Positions 12,050 through 23,753 of a stretch of DNA of 64,000 bases are shown piece after piece. How positions within the stretch are numbered: the stretch's first letter is position 1; every line of letters starts with the position of its first letter. Under the pieces are notes generated by a model. That model worked only from the letters and a program-made list of their open reading frames with translations. It was not told the origin of the DNA and ran no database searches. The DNA is from Melampsora larici-populina 98AG31 (lineage: Eukaryota; Basidiomycota; Pucciniomycetes; Pucciniales; Melampsoraceae), in assembly GCF_000204055.1 (NCBI RefSeq), contig NW_006768767.1:2885352-2949351 (forward strand), read 5' to 3'. The position numbers and the translations under genes are program-made.

Positions 12050-13339
12050 ATGCTCAATCAATGTTGCATCTTCTTCACTCTTCTCTTCAGCTTTGTATAT
12101 GCTGCTTATCCTTCGCCTGGACCATGCAGTGGTCAATGCTGGGCTCACGATCCATCTTTGATCCGTCGGAAGGATGGAACTTGGTTCCGTTTCAACACTG
12201 GTAATAAAATCGGCATCTGGAAATCACGCTCACTGAGTGGCCCGTGGGAATATGCCGGTGATGCTTTTCGAGAGGGATCCTCAATACCTATCAAGGGAAA
12301 CGATTTTCTATGGGTCAATACTTTTTGTTTGTTTGCGTTGAATGCCGAACTGAGTAATTCAACATGTCACTTGTAGGCACCTGATGTTCAGTTCATCGAC
12401 TCAAAATATTATATGACCTATTCTGTGTCGATCTTTGGGAGTAAAAATTCAGCAATTGGTGTTGCTACGAGTCCAGATATGGAACCAGGATCGTGGACAG
12501 ACCTTGGCTCAACTGCTTTACAGTCTTCAGAAATCACGCCTTATAATGCCATCGATTCTAGTACTATTATGGCAGGATCCGGGGATCATTGCTTGTGGGT
12601 TCATTGTCAATCTTCAAGTCCACTTACACTTGAATAGTCAGTTGTTTCTCAAGATCTAATCTCGACGATTGGATTTTAGGATGACCTTCGGTTCTTTTGC
12701 TGGTGGTATCTTTCAAGTTCCGTTGTCAAATCCTCCAACAAAAATCGAATCCAATGGCAAGATCAAGAAACTCGCTCATAACACCCATGGAAGTCCCACC
12801 GGTGAGGGATCATATATGTTTCATCACCGCGGATATTACTACCTCTTGTACTCCGTCGGTAGATGTTGTGGTTATAACGAAAAGATGCCTGCCCGTGGTG
12901 AAGAATACCGGATTGTGATGTGTCGCAGTAAATCCCCGAGCTCAGGATTTGTGAACATGAAAGGTGCTGATTGTGCTGAGCATGGGGGATCAACTCTCTT
13001 AGCTAGTCACGGTGACGTGTATGGCCCTGGTGGCCAGTGAGTTTTGTCTCTCTCACTCATAATTAAATGAGCACTAATATTCCAATTCATAACAGAGGTG
13101 TCACAATCACGAAATCTGGGCAATTATTGCTCTACTACCACTATGCAAGTCTAAAGACAAAAATGACGGATGGTGATTATATATTTGGTTATAATTACCT
13201 CAGATTCAAAGATGAGTGGCCATATGTGACAGCTGTGCAGGAAGAAAGAAATAATCCCACTGTAGAAAAGCAAGAAATAAAATTTGCTACAGATAAATTG
13301 ATAGGTGAAAGTGCTCTGTTGGCGCAGCATATTCAATGA
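12050..13339 (+). CDS. Secreted GH43 glycoside hydrolase (arabinanase-like), copy 1
   Basis: Four exons: 12050-12313, 12377-12594, 12680-13036, 13096-13339; 360 residues. A signal peptide is clear: hydrophobic CIFFTLLFSFVYA with likely cleavage after residue 18. The GH43 five-bladed propeller motifs follow: AHDP with the catalytic-base Asp at about 34, WAPDV at about 88-92, NAID with the pKa-modulating Asp at about 148, and GEGSYM with the general-acid Glu at about 203. Paired Cys (GRCCG) and a C-terminal DGDYIFGYNYL motif are shared with fungal secreted arabinan endo-1,5-alpha-L-arabinosidases. It is expected to act outside the cell on pectic arabinan side chains. The intron after LW has the donor GTCAAT, where copy 2 has GTGAAT. 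Exon boundaries are identical in position to copy 2. The exact substrate (arabinan, arabinoxylan or galactan) cannot be told from sequence alone. Confidence 0.9.
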
Positions 13340-14232
13340 TGTAAGTAATAGAGTTCTTGGAGAGTTTCATTTGAAGAATTTTCTGGTGTTTTTGCCACTG
13401 ATAGGCTCTGTTTCATGTAGCTCTGACTCAGAGTTTTGGATGAATTACATAGTTGTGACAGTGTGACATAGGTTGTGGAAGCATCTGTGTGATATCTTGG
13501 ATTGATGGGTGAGAAATAAAAGGACAATCAATTATAATTAATGCAATGTTAGTCATGCCCCCAACATGCATGGCCTTATCAGAAAACCCAAGGCTGCATG
13601 CGAATTAATGACATGACAGAGTTGATAGTATCATTGTTTCTCTGTGCACCACACCATGCATTCAATTCCAATAAATAAATCAAGAGTGTAGAGACAGAGA
13701 TTCATGCTCGAGAAAACCTCCGGGAATACCAACTGGAACAGTGATTCTACTCAAGATCCGGTGGGTGAATGTAAGTAGGAAGTAACTTTTGGGATCCATT
13801 GCTATGAGGATGCAGAGTCTTTATATAGACAAGCATCCTAAACTGAGGGTCAAATAAGGAGATGATAAATAGGTGATACAACAAGAGGCAATCTATGATT
13901 GCCGTAATATAAGATAGAGAAGGCAAGAGATGACCAAATCCAATACTGCTGGATTTGGTCTACAATTACAGATGTAGCTATACACAGTACATGATTGGGA
14001 CAGATCTGGCAATATCCATTTTACAAGTAAAAGTGAGAAAAGAGAGATATAAAAATGGGAAAAAAGAGAAAGAAAACCACAATGAAAGCACATAATTCAA
14101 GAACAAACGCAATAGCCAAATAGGGGAATCACAAAAGCCAAAGCTTTTTGGAGTGGTGACAATTATGGGGCAATGTTAAGTAATGCATATTTTTGTCTCT
14201 TTCCTTTGTTTCCATTGTATCACACCCTATAT
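13340..14232. other. Gene-free interval downstream of GH43 copy 1
   Basis: No exon chain is supported. The sequence is AT-rich with short ORFs only, and no clear terminal repeats were found. Confidence 0.35.
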
Positions 14233-14368
14233 CTTTTTGACATTGAGGAACAATGTGGAAGAACCAATGGCCAAAATTATTCTGGAATTTGACCTATGGG
14301 TATATACAGAGGATTTGGTAATAATTTCCACCAGAAATTTCTCCACATTGTTCCTCAATACCAAAAAG
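14233..14368. repeat. Short inverted-repeat element
   Basis: CTTTTTGACATTGAGGAACA continuing to TGTGG (14233-14258) is matched in reverse complement by 14343-14368 with two mismatches in 26. The 136-bp unit has no coding capacity. No certain target duplication was seen, so the true ends may lie a little outside. Confidence 0.55.
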
Positions 14369-14573
14369 CCATGAAGAATGTACCTTTAATACATTTGGAA
14401 TTACATATAAAAATACAGCTGATGCAGGACTGATTAACCGAAAATAAATGTGGAGCAATATATGGCAGAGATGTCTGTAAAATTAAATTCATACCATAAA
14501 CATTGCAGATATCAAAATTTTTTCATAAAAGTGTAATAACTCTTCCAAATTACGCAATGAAGCTTCATAAACT

Positions 14574-14828
14574 AAATACAGCTGTTGTGAGATCTACTGG
14601 CAGATTTTTGAAAAGTTGTGTTGTCACCAGATTTAACTTTTGAAGTCAAAAACTCGAAAATTATGTCACTTTGAGAGTAACTCAATTGGTCTTGTGCTAG
14701 ATCTGACCAATAGGCAGCAGAGTTATCAGTCTCAAAAGGGTTTTTTGGAGTTTTTGACCTCCACATCAAATTTGGCAACAACACAATGATCTAAAAATCT
14801 GCCAATAGATCTTACAACAGCTGTATTT
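14574..14828. repeat. MITE with about 36-bp inverted repeats
   Basis: The left arm 14574-14609 (AAATACAGCTGTTGTGAGAT, then CTACTGGCAGATTTTT) and right arm 14793-14828 are reverse complements with two mismatches. The 255-bp interior is non-coding. Confidence 0.65.
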
Positions 14829-14860
14829 TAAAAATATTTGTGCCAAATTTTTGCTACACT

Positions 14861-15051
14861 AGGGGCCCAAGCTTTGTGGTTGAGAAAATTGAATCACAAT
14901 TGGATGGTGATCTACAGATTATACAAATCAAGCTGTGTCTGCACAGGATGAGCTTTAGATACTGCTTAGGAGTAGCATACTTGTGCCCACCCTGGTTTTG
15001 CTTTGGCACCACTTTTAATTCAAAATGCTCAACCACCAGGCTTGGGCCCCT
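14861..15051. repeat. Inverted-repeat element with GGGGCCCAAGC ends
   Basis: AGGGGCCCAAGCTTTGTGGT continuing to GAATC (from 14861) pairs imperfectly with the complement of a segment ending CCAGGCTTGGGCCCCT at 15051. About 34 bp of each end match with several differences. The unit is 191 bp and non-coding. Confidence 0.5.
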
Positions 15052-17041
15052 GCTTGACCAAAAAGTTGTGACAAACATCTTTAAAACTACTGTATAGTGG
15101 GACCTGTCAAAACTGTGGTAACCATAAATTTTGGCCCAAAATCTACGGCTGGCCACAAATCTAGATTTTTCAAGAAACTGAATGCAATTTGAAAATACTT
15201 CTTCACACTCTCATCCTGAAGATGATCTCTCAGCCGGATCTAGGACAACCTTTTAACATTTTCACCATAGAAATTTGGATTTCTCACTGGCTTTTACAGA
15301 CTCATATGGTCAAAGGTGTGGAGCTACTGATTCAGACTTACCACTGTCTTGACATGAGCCACCATATATATTCTTGACAGAGAATTACAGGAGCAGGTGT
15401 GTCCAAATATACAACACCATATGATGCCATTTAAATTTTGATGGTCTTCCAGGATTTCCTGTCTATTGCCATGATGCTTTGACCAAAGGTTGAAATTGGA
15501 TTGAAATTGTATTGAGGTGGATGGGAGTCACTGGCCTGCCAGTGACTAGTACACGGAAGCTGTGTATATCCACTTTCAATACTCTTGATGTACTTTTCAC
15601 TGTTTTTCACTTCTTTCTGGTTCCACCAAAATGCTTTTCCATAAGACAGATATTCCCCAGATCTGTCCCAATCAACTGCATGTTACTAATTGTAAACCAA
15701 ATCCAAAAGTACCGGATTTGGTCTTCCCTACCTTCTAATCAGTTGTACCAGGACAGCATTCATGTGGTCTCTTGTTATACAAACTCTTACCTTTTTTGTA
15801 TGTTCTAGAAGATGGAGGACTATATAAGGTCTCCCTCTCCCCCCTAGAATGGAATCCCAAGTCACTTCTCTATCACATTACCGTACCCAAATTGTGATAG
15901 AATCACGGGGGCCATCTCAAAAAGATGACATGCCTCCAGAGGATATTGAGGCTTATCATTTGCCAAGTGGTTGTGAAGTCAAACTGATCCTTGTCTTGTC
16001 TTGAATTCCAGTATATACAGACTGATTTGCATCTACATGTTTGAATGGTCAAGGAATGATGTTGTTTTTGTTTTGACTGCGCGGACTCGGCCATATGCAC
16101 CACCTCTTGAAATCCTCGTGAGTCATGTTTCTTGCATTCTGAGAGAAAAACTCATGCTGAGTGGAAGAGGCTCAGAAGTCTCTTGACAAGCTACAATGGG
16201 CTAAGTTGTGGCTGGGATTGTCCTCCAAACAATCATGCAAGGCAGTAATAGTCCTGAAACACTGCTCACACCCTCATCAAATCAAATACCTTCGATGTTG
16301 AGACTTCATCAATGGCCGTGTCATTTCAAAGTTCTGATTGCGTGTTGATCTTTGAACTCGGATCTGGCATTTCAGAATCGATATTGTGCACAAGCCCAGT
16401 GGCAGTCAATGGCCCTTTGTTTATTGAAACAATCATTCATAATCATATCGAGAACGTTGCCAACTTGCCGCTCCTCCAATCGTAAATGGGTTTCAGTGGT
16501 AATCGGAGAAACTCAAATGTGGCGAGATGTAAAAAGTTTATGCGAGCTTTTATTCATACATTCGATTTTCGAAAGCTTAACCAAAACAAAAATCCCGCTA
16601 AACTGCCAGAGAACTCCGGGTAACCTTCACAGTGGAAAACATCACCAAGCTTTTTCGAATGGAGCATATGAGTGATCATGCCTTGAAACGTCTTAGTTCA
16701 TTCCATACATAATGAGGACCATACTCCTTACGACCATACTTCTTATGGCCATACTTCTTACAACGAATTTTCTCATCACATTCTTGTCTAGCAACTATCT
16801 CTATCACAACTTATTTTAGTTGTAGCTCAACCGTCACTATTGTACTACACAAACAAATGATCATGGAGAATCGCTACATCCGAGTATCTCAGTGGGAGTT
16901 CGAATGTGGTAAAATTCAAGACTTGAGTTCATAAGTATTGAGCGTGGTGGAGATGTTTTTTTTTCCTTTATGTTTCGATTTTTCACTTGTAACCATATTT
17001 AAACGTACCATAATTTTCGCTAGACATTTTTTTTTTGCATC
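15052..17041. other. Gene-free interval upstream of GH43 copy 2
   Basis: No gene is supported. The interval holds the palindromic repeat at 15527-15546. Just before 17042 there is a T-rich leader (ACATTTTTTTTTTGCATC) resembling that of GH43 copy 1 only in composition. Confidence 0.35.
15527..15546. repeat. Dispersed palindrome, copy 1
   Basis: GTCACTGGCCTGCCAGTGAC has 8-bp arms around CCTG. CACTGGCCTGCCAGTGACTAG recurs as a 21-nt match in total at 44698-44718, so this is part of a dispersed repeat. Confidence 0.55.
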
Positions 17042-18275
17042 ATGTTCAGTCAATGTTGCATTTTGTTTCTTTTTCTCTTCAGTGTTGTATATGCTTCATA
17101 CCCCGCGCCTGGAGCGTGCATTGGTTCGTGTTGGGCTCACGATCCCGCTTTGATCCGTCGACAAGATGGCACCTGGTTCCGTTTCAACACTGGTGGCTGT
17201 ATCGGCATTTGGAAATCGCGTTCACTGAGTGGGCCTTGGGTGAATGTCGGTGAAGCCTTAAAAGGCGGGTCCATAATCCCTATCGAGGGAAACAAATCTC
17301 TATGGGTGAATACCTTTTCTTTGGCTATGTCAAATAAATGATTCTCTGCTGAAACAACTTATTTATAGGCACCCGATGTTCATCTCATTGAATCAAAATA
17401 TTATATGACCTATTCTGTATCGATCTTCGGGACAAGGAATTCAGCGATTGGGGTTGCTACAAGTCCAGATATGGAACCAGGATCGTGGACAGACCTTGGC
17501 TCAACTGGTTTACAGTCTTCACAAAGCACGCCGTATAATGCAATCGACTCCAATTTGATCAAATCCGGGGATCATTTCTTGTGAGTTCTTTTTATAAATT
17601 TCCACTTCCACTTCCACTTGAATAGTATTTCTTGCCTCAATCTCTAATCTCAAGAATTGGATCTTAGGATGAACTTTGGTTCTTTTGGTGGTGGTATCTT
17701 TCAAGTCCCAATGTCAGATCTTCCAACGAAAATTGATACCCATGAAAAAATCAATAAGTTAGCTTACAATGCCACTGGGAGGCATTCCGGAGAAGGTTCA
17801 TATATGTTTCATCGCCATGGATTTTACTACCTCTTGTACTCTGCTGGTACATGTTGTGGTTATAAAGACAAGATGCCTTCCCGCGGTGAAGAATACCAGA
17901 TTGTAATGTGTCGCAGTAGATCTCCGAGCTCAGGATTTGTTAACATGGACGGCACTGACTGTACTCAGAGCGGAGGATCGACTCTCTTAGCTAGTCATGA
18001 CGACGTGTATGGACCGGGTGGACAGTGAGTTTTTTTCTCCCACTTGCAGGCAATGTGTACTGATGATCAATATTGCAATACCTTTCAGAGGTGTTACAAC
18101 TACGGAATCTGGGGATCTACTGCTCTACTACCACTATGCAAACCGAACGTTAGGAATGGCGGATGGCGATTATGTATTTGGTTATAATTACCTTAAATTC
18201 CGGGATGGATGGCCATACGTGACATCTGCTCATGAAGAAAGGACAGCGTCCACTGAAAAAACAAGACGAAAATGA
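17042..18275 (+). CDS. Secreted GH43 glycoside hydrolase (arabinanase-like), copy 2
   Basis: Four exons: 17042-17305, 17369-17580, 17668-18024, 18089-18275; 339 residues. Signal peptide [13 protein letters not shown], likely cut after residue 18. The GH43 residues are kept: AHDP Asp at about 34, WAPDV, NAID Asp at about 148, GEGSYM Glu at about 201. Exon 1 and exon 3 have exactly the same length as in copy 1 and all intron phases match, so the two genes are a tandem duplication in direct orientation. Copy 2 is two residues shorter between NAID and GDH (SNLIKSGD versus SSTIMAGSGD) and has a shorter tail ending in TRRK instead of the copy 1 extension. It should act outside the cell on plant cell-wall arabinan-type polymers. 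Both copies look intact. Confidence 0.9.
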
Positions 18276-19233
18276 AGATCACAAATCTACTGGTGGTACT
18301 CTTCTTGATAGTGCATAGATTGCAAAGAAGTGGTGTCTTTATTGCGAAACTTGATCTTATGAGGGCGCTATGTGTTTCTATCAATCAGACAGGTTCTGCT
18401 GTATAGCCTACTAAATTTCTCTTTAAGAATATTGCATACTTTAGTTGCGGAGACTTACCTATAAGAGGATTGTAAAGATTAGTATGTGATCTCATCACTG
18501 GTTTTATAAGGACAATGCTGGTGATGTATAGTTTTTACGACCGGTGGCATATGAATGTTGCATTTCAGTCCCATGATATACCAGTGTGCCATCTTCATGA
18601 AAAAAGATTAAGGTACCTTCTTTCGAGAAGGGGACAGGGGTTTTCCATAGAGAAGCTCGTCTCCCTGCGAACACTGAGGATATATGATTCCAAGTGTTGA
18701 CTGCATTGCCTGGTGGTACTTCCAGGAAAGTTTTGGATCTACATCTAATCGTATTCAGATGCCAGGCGTGGAAAGACCTCACGTGTGTCACTCATAGGTA
18801 TATAACTACTGTTCTCATTCTGAAAAGAATACTCGATCACGGCTGATGTATTAACTATTGTGAAGGTACTCGACGCCCAAGTGCGAATTGCTGCGCCATT
18901 TGCACAGCTCGCATAATAAACATCGTTGGACTTCGTGAAAAGTATGTCGGTGGATTCGGCGAGGCTTGCCCGTTGATGAAAGATGTTTTCAAGTTGTTTA
19001 TCGAGACATTGAGTCTTCATCAATATAATTTCTTGTGTGATGGATGTTGTGGCATCTTGAGCACTCAACTTTGACATCTCAGTCATATCTTACATGATGA
19101 ACCAATCGAGAGGTCATTACAAGTACATACTACGTCCGGCCGAGCCAAGTAGCGAAATTCCTCACAGCAGTGAATGAGTAGACAGAGTAAAAGATGCAGG
19201 GAAGAGAAACCTCAATGGTCCCTGATTAGCTCC
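18276..19233. other. Interval between GH43 copy 2 and fasciclin gene
   Basis: The only notable content is a 113-codon minus-strand open frame (18745-19086), listed separately. Nothing else is recognised. Confidence 0.35.
18745..19086 (-). CDS. Doubtful open frame, 113 residues
   Basis: A single uninterrupted frame on the minus strand starts with ATG and lies directly downstream of the fasciclin gene. It has no signal peptide and no recognisable domain. A segment near NGAAIRTWASSTFTIVNTSA faintly recalls the H2 part of a fasciclin repeat, so it could be a remnant of a second fasciclin module or an alternative 3' exon. It could equally be chance. Confidence 0.25.
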   Translation of the reverse strand: MTEMSKLSAQDATTSITQEIILMKTQCLDKQLENIFHQRASLAESTDILFTKSNDVYYASCANGAAIRTWASSTFTIVNTSAVIEYSFQNENSSYIPMSDTREVFPRLASEYD

Positions 19234-20262
19234 TCATTTGTCATCAACCATTATTGTGTCATCAATGGTATAGATCACTCCGTTGGAGGCCTGGTGTTTG
19301 ATAACAGACGGGTCAAGAAAATGAATCTAATCAGCCAAGCATATGACTATTGAGATCAGGACGAAGAAGAGAACGAACGGATGTGAAGTCAATTATCCGG
19401 ATGTTTCCTGGTTCAATCCTGCATCCTCGCCATCTCGGTTCACCATCTTGTATATCATTGCATATTATTTGAATTGATCGGCCATTGATGGTCTTGAGTG
19501 GGAGAGAAGATTGAGCGGAAGAGGGAAATTGTTCAGGTTCAACAGTATCAGTAATCACGTATGCTGAGACCCAATTCGCTAGATAGCTTAAGTTGGATTC
19601 TTCACGAGCGATCTGCGCTTCGGGTGATAGTTCATGAAATGGAGCTTCAGATTCAGGAGTTTGAAGACCTTGATGCGGTTTTCGACTTAGGCGCATGATA
19701 GCAGCGTTTAAAGGTGCAAGAATGGTAGTCTGTGGATGTGTTGAGAATGATTTAGTACACTTTCTATTGCAGAAGGAAAGGTAAAGATAAAAATGAGATA
19801 CATGTCTTCATACTTTTTGGTTCGGGTCCATGGTTCGTTGATTGATAGGGCCAACATCACGAATGTAGTCACTGAACCAAGATTATATGCGCAAGGACAT
19901 TGAGACGTTAGGAGCCGACCAAGCGTACATCGCATTTCAAGGTTCAAAGGCTGGTGGCATACTGACTAGAATAAGGATAATTTGGCTTGGAGAGTAAGGG
20001 CACCCGTCAAGTTGGACAAGCCCTTGCGGGATGCTTCATCAGATGTCGAGCTAGATTGTTGCTCAGGTAAACTTGAAAGCATTTGATGATCGGAAGATGT
20101 CGATGGTTCTGGGTGATTGTATTCTCTTTGAGTGTCAGATACCAATTGAGGTTGAAGAACTAGCTGTCGATGAGTCGTTGAACTGATAACTTGAGTATCA
20201 GGGTTAGCTTGGGTGAGGGTAATTAGGAGACTGATGATGGTGATGCAGAGTAATGTAAGCAT
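19234..20262 (-). CDS. Secreted fasciclin (FAS1) domain protein
   Basis: Minus-strand exons in order: 20262-19967, 19871-19814, 19729-19379, 19326-19234 (TGA); 265 residues. The first Met chosen starts MLTLLCITIISLLITLTQAN, a good signal peptide; longer upstream starts would bury it. A Ser/Gln-rich linker follows to about residue 80. Then comes one FAS1 domain: LTGALTLQAKLSLFYDYI, the H1 box TTILAPLNAAI, a YLANWVSAYVI helix, an H2-like NGRSIQIIC, and the terminal SNGVIYTIDDTIM strand that is the hallmark ending. The 58-nt second exon and a short last exon were placed by frame and by FAS1 conservation; the last intron (donor GTTCGT, 52 nt) is the least certain. FAS1 proteins are extracellular or wall adhesion molecules. 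No GPI signal follows the domain. Confidence 0.8.
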
Positions 20263-21505
20263 ACTGGAGTGTAAGACTTTGTTTGGTAAATAGTTGTGGC
20301 GATGTTGAATGTGAAATGTGAAATGTGAAAAGACAAGGCAGAACATCACATATTGAAACCTGCTAAACCCCATTTGTCTATGCACGTATTGATGTTCTGA
20401 CTTTGACTCATGCAGTATGGGCACGCTTTTGGAAATGAGGCGCGCCCTGGCTCTTTGCCACCAGCTGGGCAGGCGCCCGTTTGGGGCTCAAGTCAAATAA
20501 GTCAACTCATCGGATGGAGGTTTGACAACATTCAGTTCTTCGGTTCTCGAGAGACGCTCAGAGTGCGATACACTGATTTAATCATGAACACAGAATTGCT
20601 CACATAAATAAAATCTGGAACAATGGGAGGAAGTAATTGGTAATGATAAAGCATGGAATTCACACTCTGAGGGTCAACATAGTACATATGAGGAAGATAT
20701 TATATACAGCGTCAAAATTATTCTGTGATCCTATTGAAAGGATTTGTGGTGAATAATTTAAATTATGTGACTTGGGATGAGTGCCTTCAGGTGGAGCTTA
20801 TGCATCTTTTTAAACATTATTTAGAATGTGATGGAAAGAAATGTCTACGAAGCTACGTATCCCGTTGTTAGTTTGGGGCCCAGGTTTGCACTGTGCTTGT
20901 TTGGCTATCTTGAGTTCCTGTGGTGAAATCATTTGAATTTTCTTGGTAGAGACTCGAGGTTAACTGAAAGTTTTTAAGTCTTTGAGAAAAAGACAGCATT
21001 GATCCTCGCTAGTGGTCTTTAAGTTAATGCGACCCTCGTGGAGACGAAATGTAAATGATTGCGTAGACTCAGCAGGCATGTAACGAGGATCAGCTTAACG
21101 GTATATATATGGTTAGTCTGCGCCGGATCTCGACGCTTGAGGAAAGTGATGCGTATATATTTTGCTTCATCCAGGAAGCTCTGGTTGCCTTAGAGCTTTT
21201 CTTGCTTTTAGATGGACTCTCGGAAGCTATGACATCCTTCAGGCCCTACTCGAGAATATAACTCGGCATCGGCTTCCTCGAGGTCACGCGCACTTTTAAC
21301 CCGTAACCAAGCGGTTCTGCTTCCAAGCCAACCTTTGGGATTTCTTCATGTGATAAGCTCATAAGCACTGTGTCTGGGTAGTTTTGAACATGCCTTTTCA
21401 TCAGCCTCGAAAATTGACTCCTGGATTCTAGTACTGGGTGCGAATTCAAGCTCATCTGATTTCCAACTTACAAAAATAGCATCAGATCCCAAGCGATTCA
21501 GACCT
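20263..21505. other. Intergenic region between fasciclin and cysteine-rich genes
   Basis: This contains the divergent upstream regions of both genes. A direct triplet (GTGAAATGTGAAATGTGAAA) lies near 20309-20330 in the fasciclin promoter. A TATATATA box is at about 21103, 400 bp upstream of the cysteine-rich gene. No other gene is supported. Confidence 0.4.
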
Positions 21506-22257
21506 ATGATCAAACAGAAGACACATTTAATGAAATCTTTGGGCGTTATGCTTGCATACTTGATGTTGTGCATGCAAGGTGTAATGATGGCAGGTCGACA
21601 TGCATGTACAGTTTTTTTTGGAGCGAAACAGGATGGTGCTTACTGTGAGTTCACAGAACCGATTTATCATCACAAGCTCTTGCCATCAACCTGACGAAAT
21701 CTTCCTTTTTTCCATCGTCATTTATCAGTCTGTCAAGTATCTAATGGCCGAATTTATACTTGTACCCGCCCAGTAAAAGCCTTTCCAGTGACGATGACTG
21801 GATGTATCCCGTACTATGACATCGACGATTTTTCCCTTGGGCCGGCCCCAGTTGCACCTACGCCAAAACAATGTGATGCTATCAAAGTGCATCGACCACG
21901 TAAGAAACCGGTGTATGCAAGTAAGTTTTAGTTTTCAAGTTATCTGCAACGACTCCGTCATCACATCCTGATACTGAATTTTTAAAATCATTATATCTTT
22001 CAGATTGTGTCGTACTTCAAAACGGACAAAAAGAAGCATATCGATGTGAAGTACCAAAACGCGCAGCGATGGGTAAGTTCTCTCTGGTACATGAATTCTT
22101 CCAAAACTACATCACACCCACCTTGGCGACATGTGACAACATTTTGAAGCTATGAGCAACTACTGATATGTGTTATTTAATCCAATCTCATCGTGGACAA
22201 CGATTCTCAGCAATGGAAGGTTGTACTGTCATTGAAGATCCTGCACCTCATTTGTGA
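21506..22257 (+). CDS. Small secreted cysteine-rich protein with two internal repeats (candidate effector)
   Basis: Four exons: 21506-21644, 21729-21920, 22004-22072, 22211-22257 (TGA); 148 residues, or 140 if the Met at 21530 is used. The second start gives the better signal peptide (MKSLGVMLAYLMLCMQGVMM, cleavage near AG). The mature part has eight cysteines, enough for four disulfides. It contains two similar modules: FCQVSNGRIYTC...GCIPYYD and NCVVLQNGQKEAYRC...GCTVIED, both of form C-x-V-x(1-2)-NG-x(2-4)-Y-x-C-x(2)-P-x(5-10)-GC. A Pro-rich and basic linker (PAPVAPTPK, HRPRKK) separates them. Every intron has the same phase (1), as expected for exon-shuffled or duplicated secreted modules. 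Size, secretion and Cys content match rust effector candidates, but no known family is recognised. Confidence 0.75.
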
Positions 22258-22776
22258 GTCACAACCTCAAAAAGGAACTGTATATCTACTTGCTTATGAA
22301 TGTTGATGAGAGGTTTGTTCCATACCACAGCGACATAGAGTTTTATATTGATGGATAATCGAGCTAGCTCACATCTGCGTCTAAAGATAGTCGTGTGGTC
22401 CTAGATAGCTTGAAGACGATGATTTCAAGCTTGGTTCCAATGAACTCGAACCACGCGTGCTATTCATAGTGACGAAAGCTGTACGCCCTCGAAGCTTGCA
22501 AAAATGCCTCAAATTTTCGGAAGTAGCGTACACGGCACCACATCTCTTGCCGGGTTGAAGAAAAAGCTAGGAACAGAAGAAGGATCGAAAAAGTAGAAAT
22601 GTTGTAATAATCTTTCAAAGTAATTGTCTATGTGCTTGAATAAAATTGTCTGCTCAATTTGTGGTCGCGTAGTTTTTATGATATGTAATATATGCAAGTA
22701 TAAGAGTAGCTCCGTCCTTTCTATGCAGCTCCTTGATAGCATGAAGACACATCTTTCTACAGACTGAGAAACACAA
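22258..22776. other. 3' flank of the cysteine-rich gene
   Basis: Nothing coding is seen. The CACAA at 22772-22776 is the left target-site duplication of the LTR element. Confidence 0.4.
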
Positions 22777-23753
22777 TGTCAGCCATGAGGAGTATTTGGT
22801 AATACTCCCATTGGCAGTCATAAAGATTATCCAAGGAAGCTTCCAGATAACAATGATTTACACGGGCTAGGATATCAATACATATGTACATCAGCTTGAA
22901 AGGTATCATGATGACATACTCAAGCTTCAGAAGACCCTGATCTTAAAGAAGGGTATACATTTCCTTGAGCTTTGTTACATTCCAAGAATGTGACTAAGGG
23001 ATCAGAAACAAGTAACATCACATTGGTTACAAAGTACCATCATGAACACGTGCCAAAAACCCTGTGTTACAATGACATCACAAAGAGAAATGCACAATGA
23101 TATATAAGCAGTGGTTTTCTGCAACTCAAGAAAAGGACATCTTATTACAAACTAACAAACCTATCTTTGAGATATTAAACTCTATGACTTATACTAAAAA
23201 CCGGCGATTACTTATAATTTAGATCATCTCAATTCTTTGATATCATCTTTCTTATCTGACTTTTAACATTTAGTACTGTTATTGTTTATCTCTTTCTCAA
23301 GCAGTTTTGTTATCGGAATAAGACTCAGCAATCTTAATTCTAGATTAACCTCTTTTATCATCCAAGATGTTTCAAAGATCTTTATCGATAAAGACGTCTC
23401 TTTATCAAAAATGTAGAAACTAGATATAACTTCCATTGTCGAAGATGTTTCAAAGATTGAATCAATAAAGATGTCTCTTTATTAATACATAGAAACTAGA
23501 CTGTATATACCTGAGACAAGAGTACTCTTGTACCTACCTCAGAAGACCCTGATCGGAACAGACCTTTCAGCGAGTACCAGGCAGCGGTAGCCATTCCGCA
23601 CCTAAGACAACATGGAGTCGCCAGCTCCTGTTATGATAAAGGCTCGAATTTACCTCAGTGAACCCACTGTAACAAAGCCAATAAGAAGCTACAAGCACAC
23701 ATCATTCAGCTATGGTTCTATTAAAGCTACTTGTTTTAAGTCTCAGGCTGACA
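22777..23753 (+). repeat. 5' LTR (977 bp)
   Basis: It runs TGTCAGCC...GGCTGACA. A TATATAAG box is at 23101-23108, giving a likely transcription start near 23130. Inside the LTR a segment around 23361-23510 is present as two imperfect tandem copies (each with AAGATGTTTCAAAGAT and AAAGA[CT]GTCTCTTTAT). Confidence 0.9.

Noticed and set aside
20260..20424. Longer N-terminus for the fasciclin protein (start at 20424)
   Set aside because: The upstream extension would place about 54 residues before a strong signal peptide that begins at the Met at 20262.
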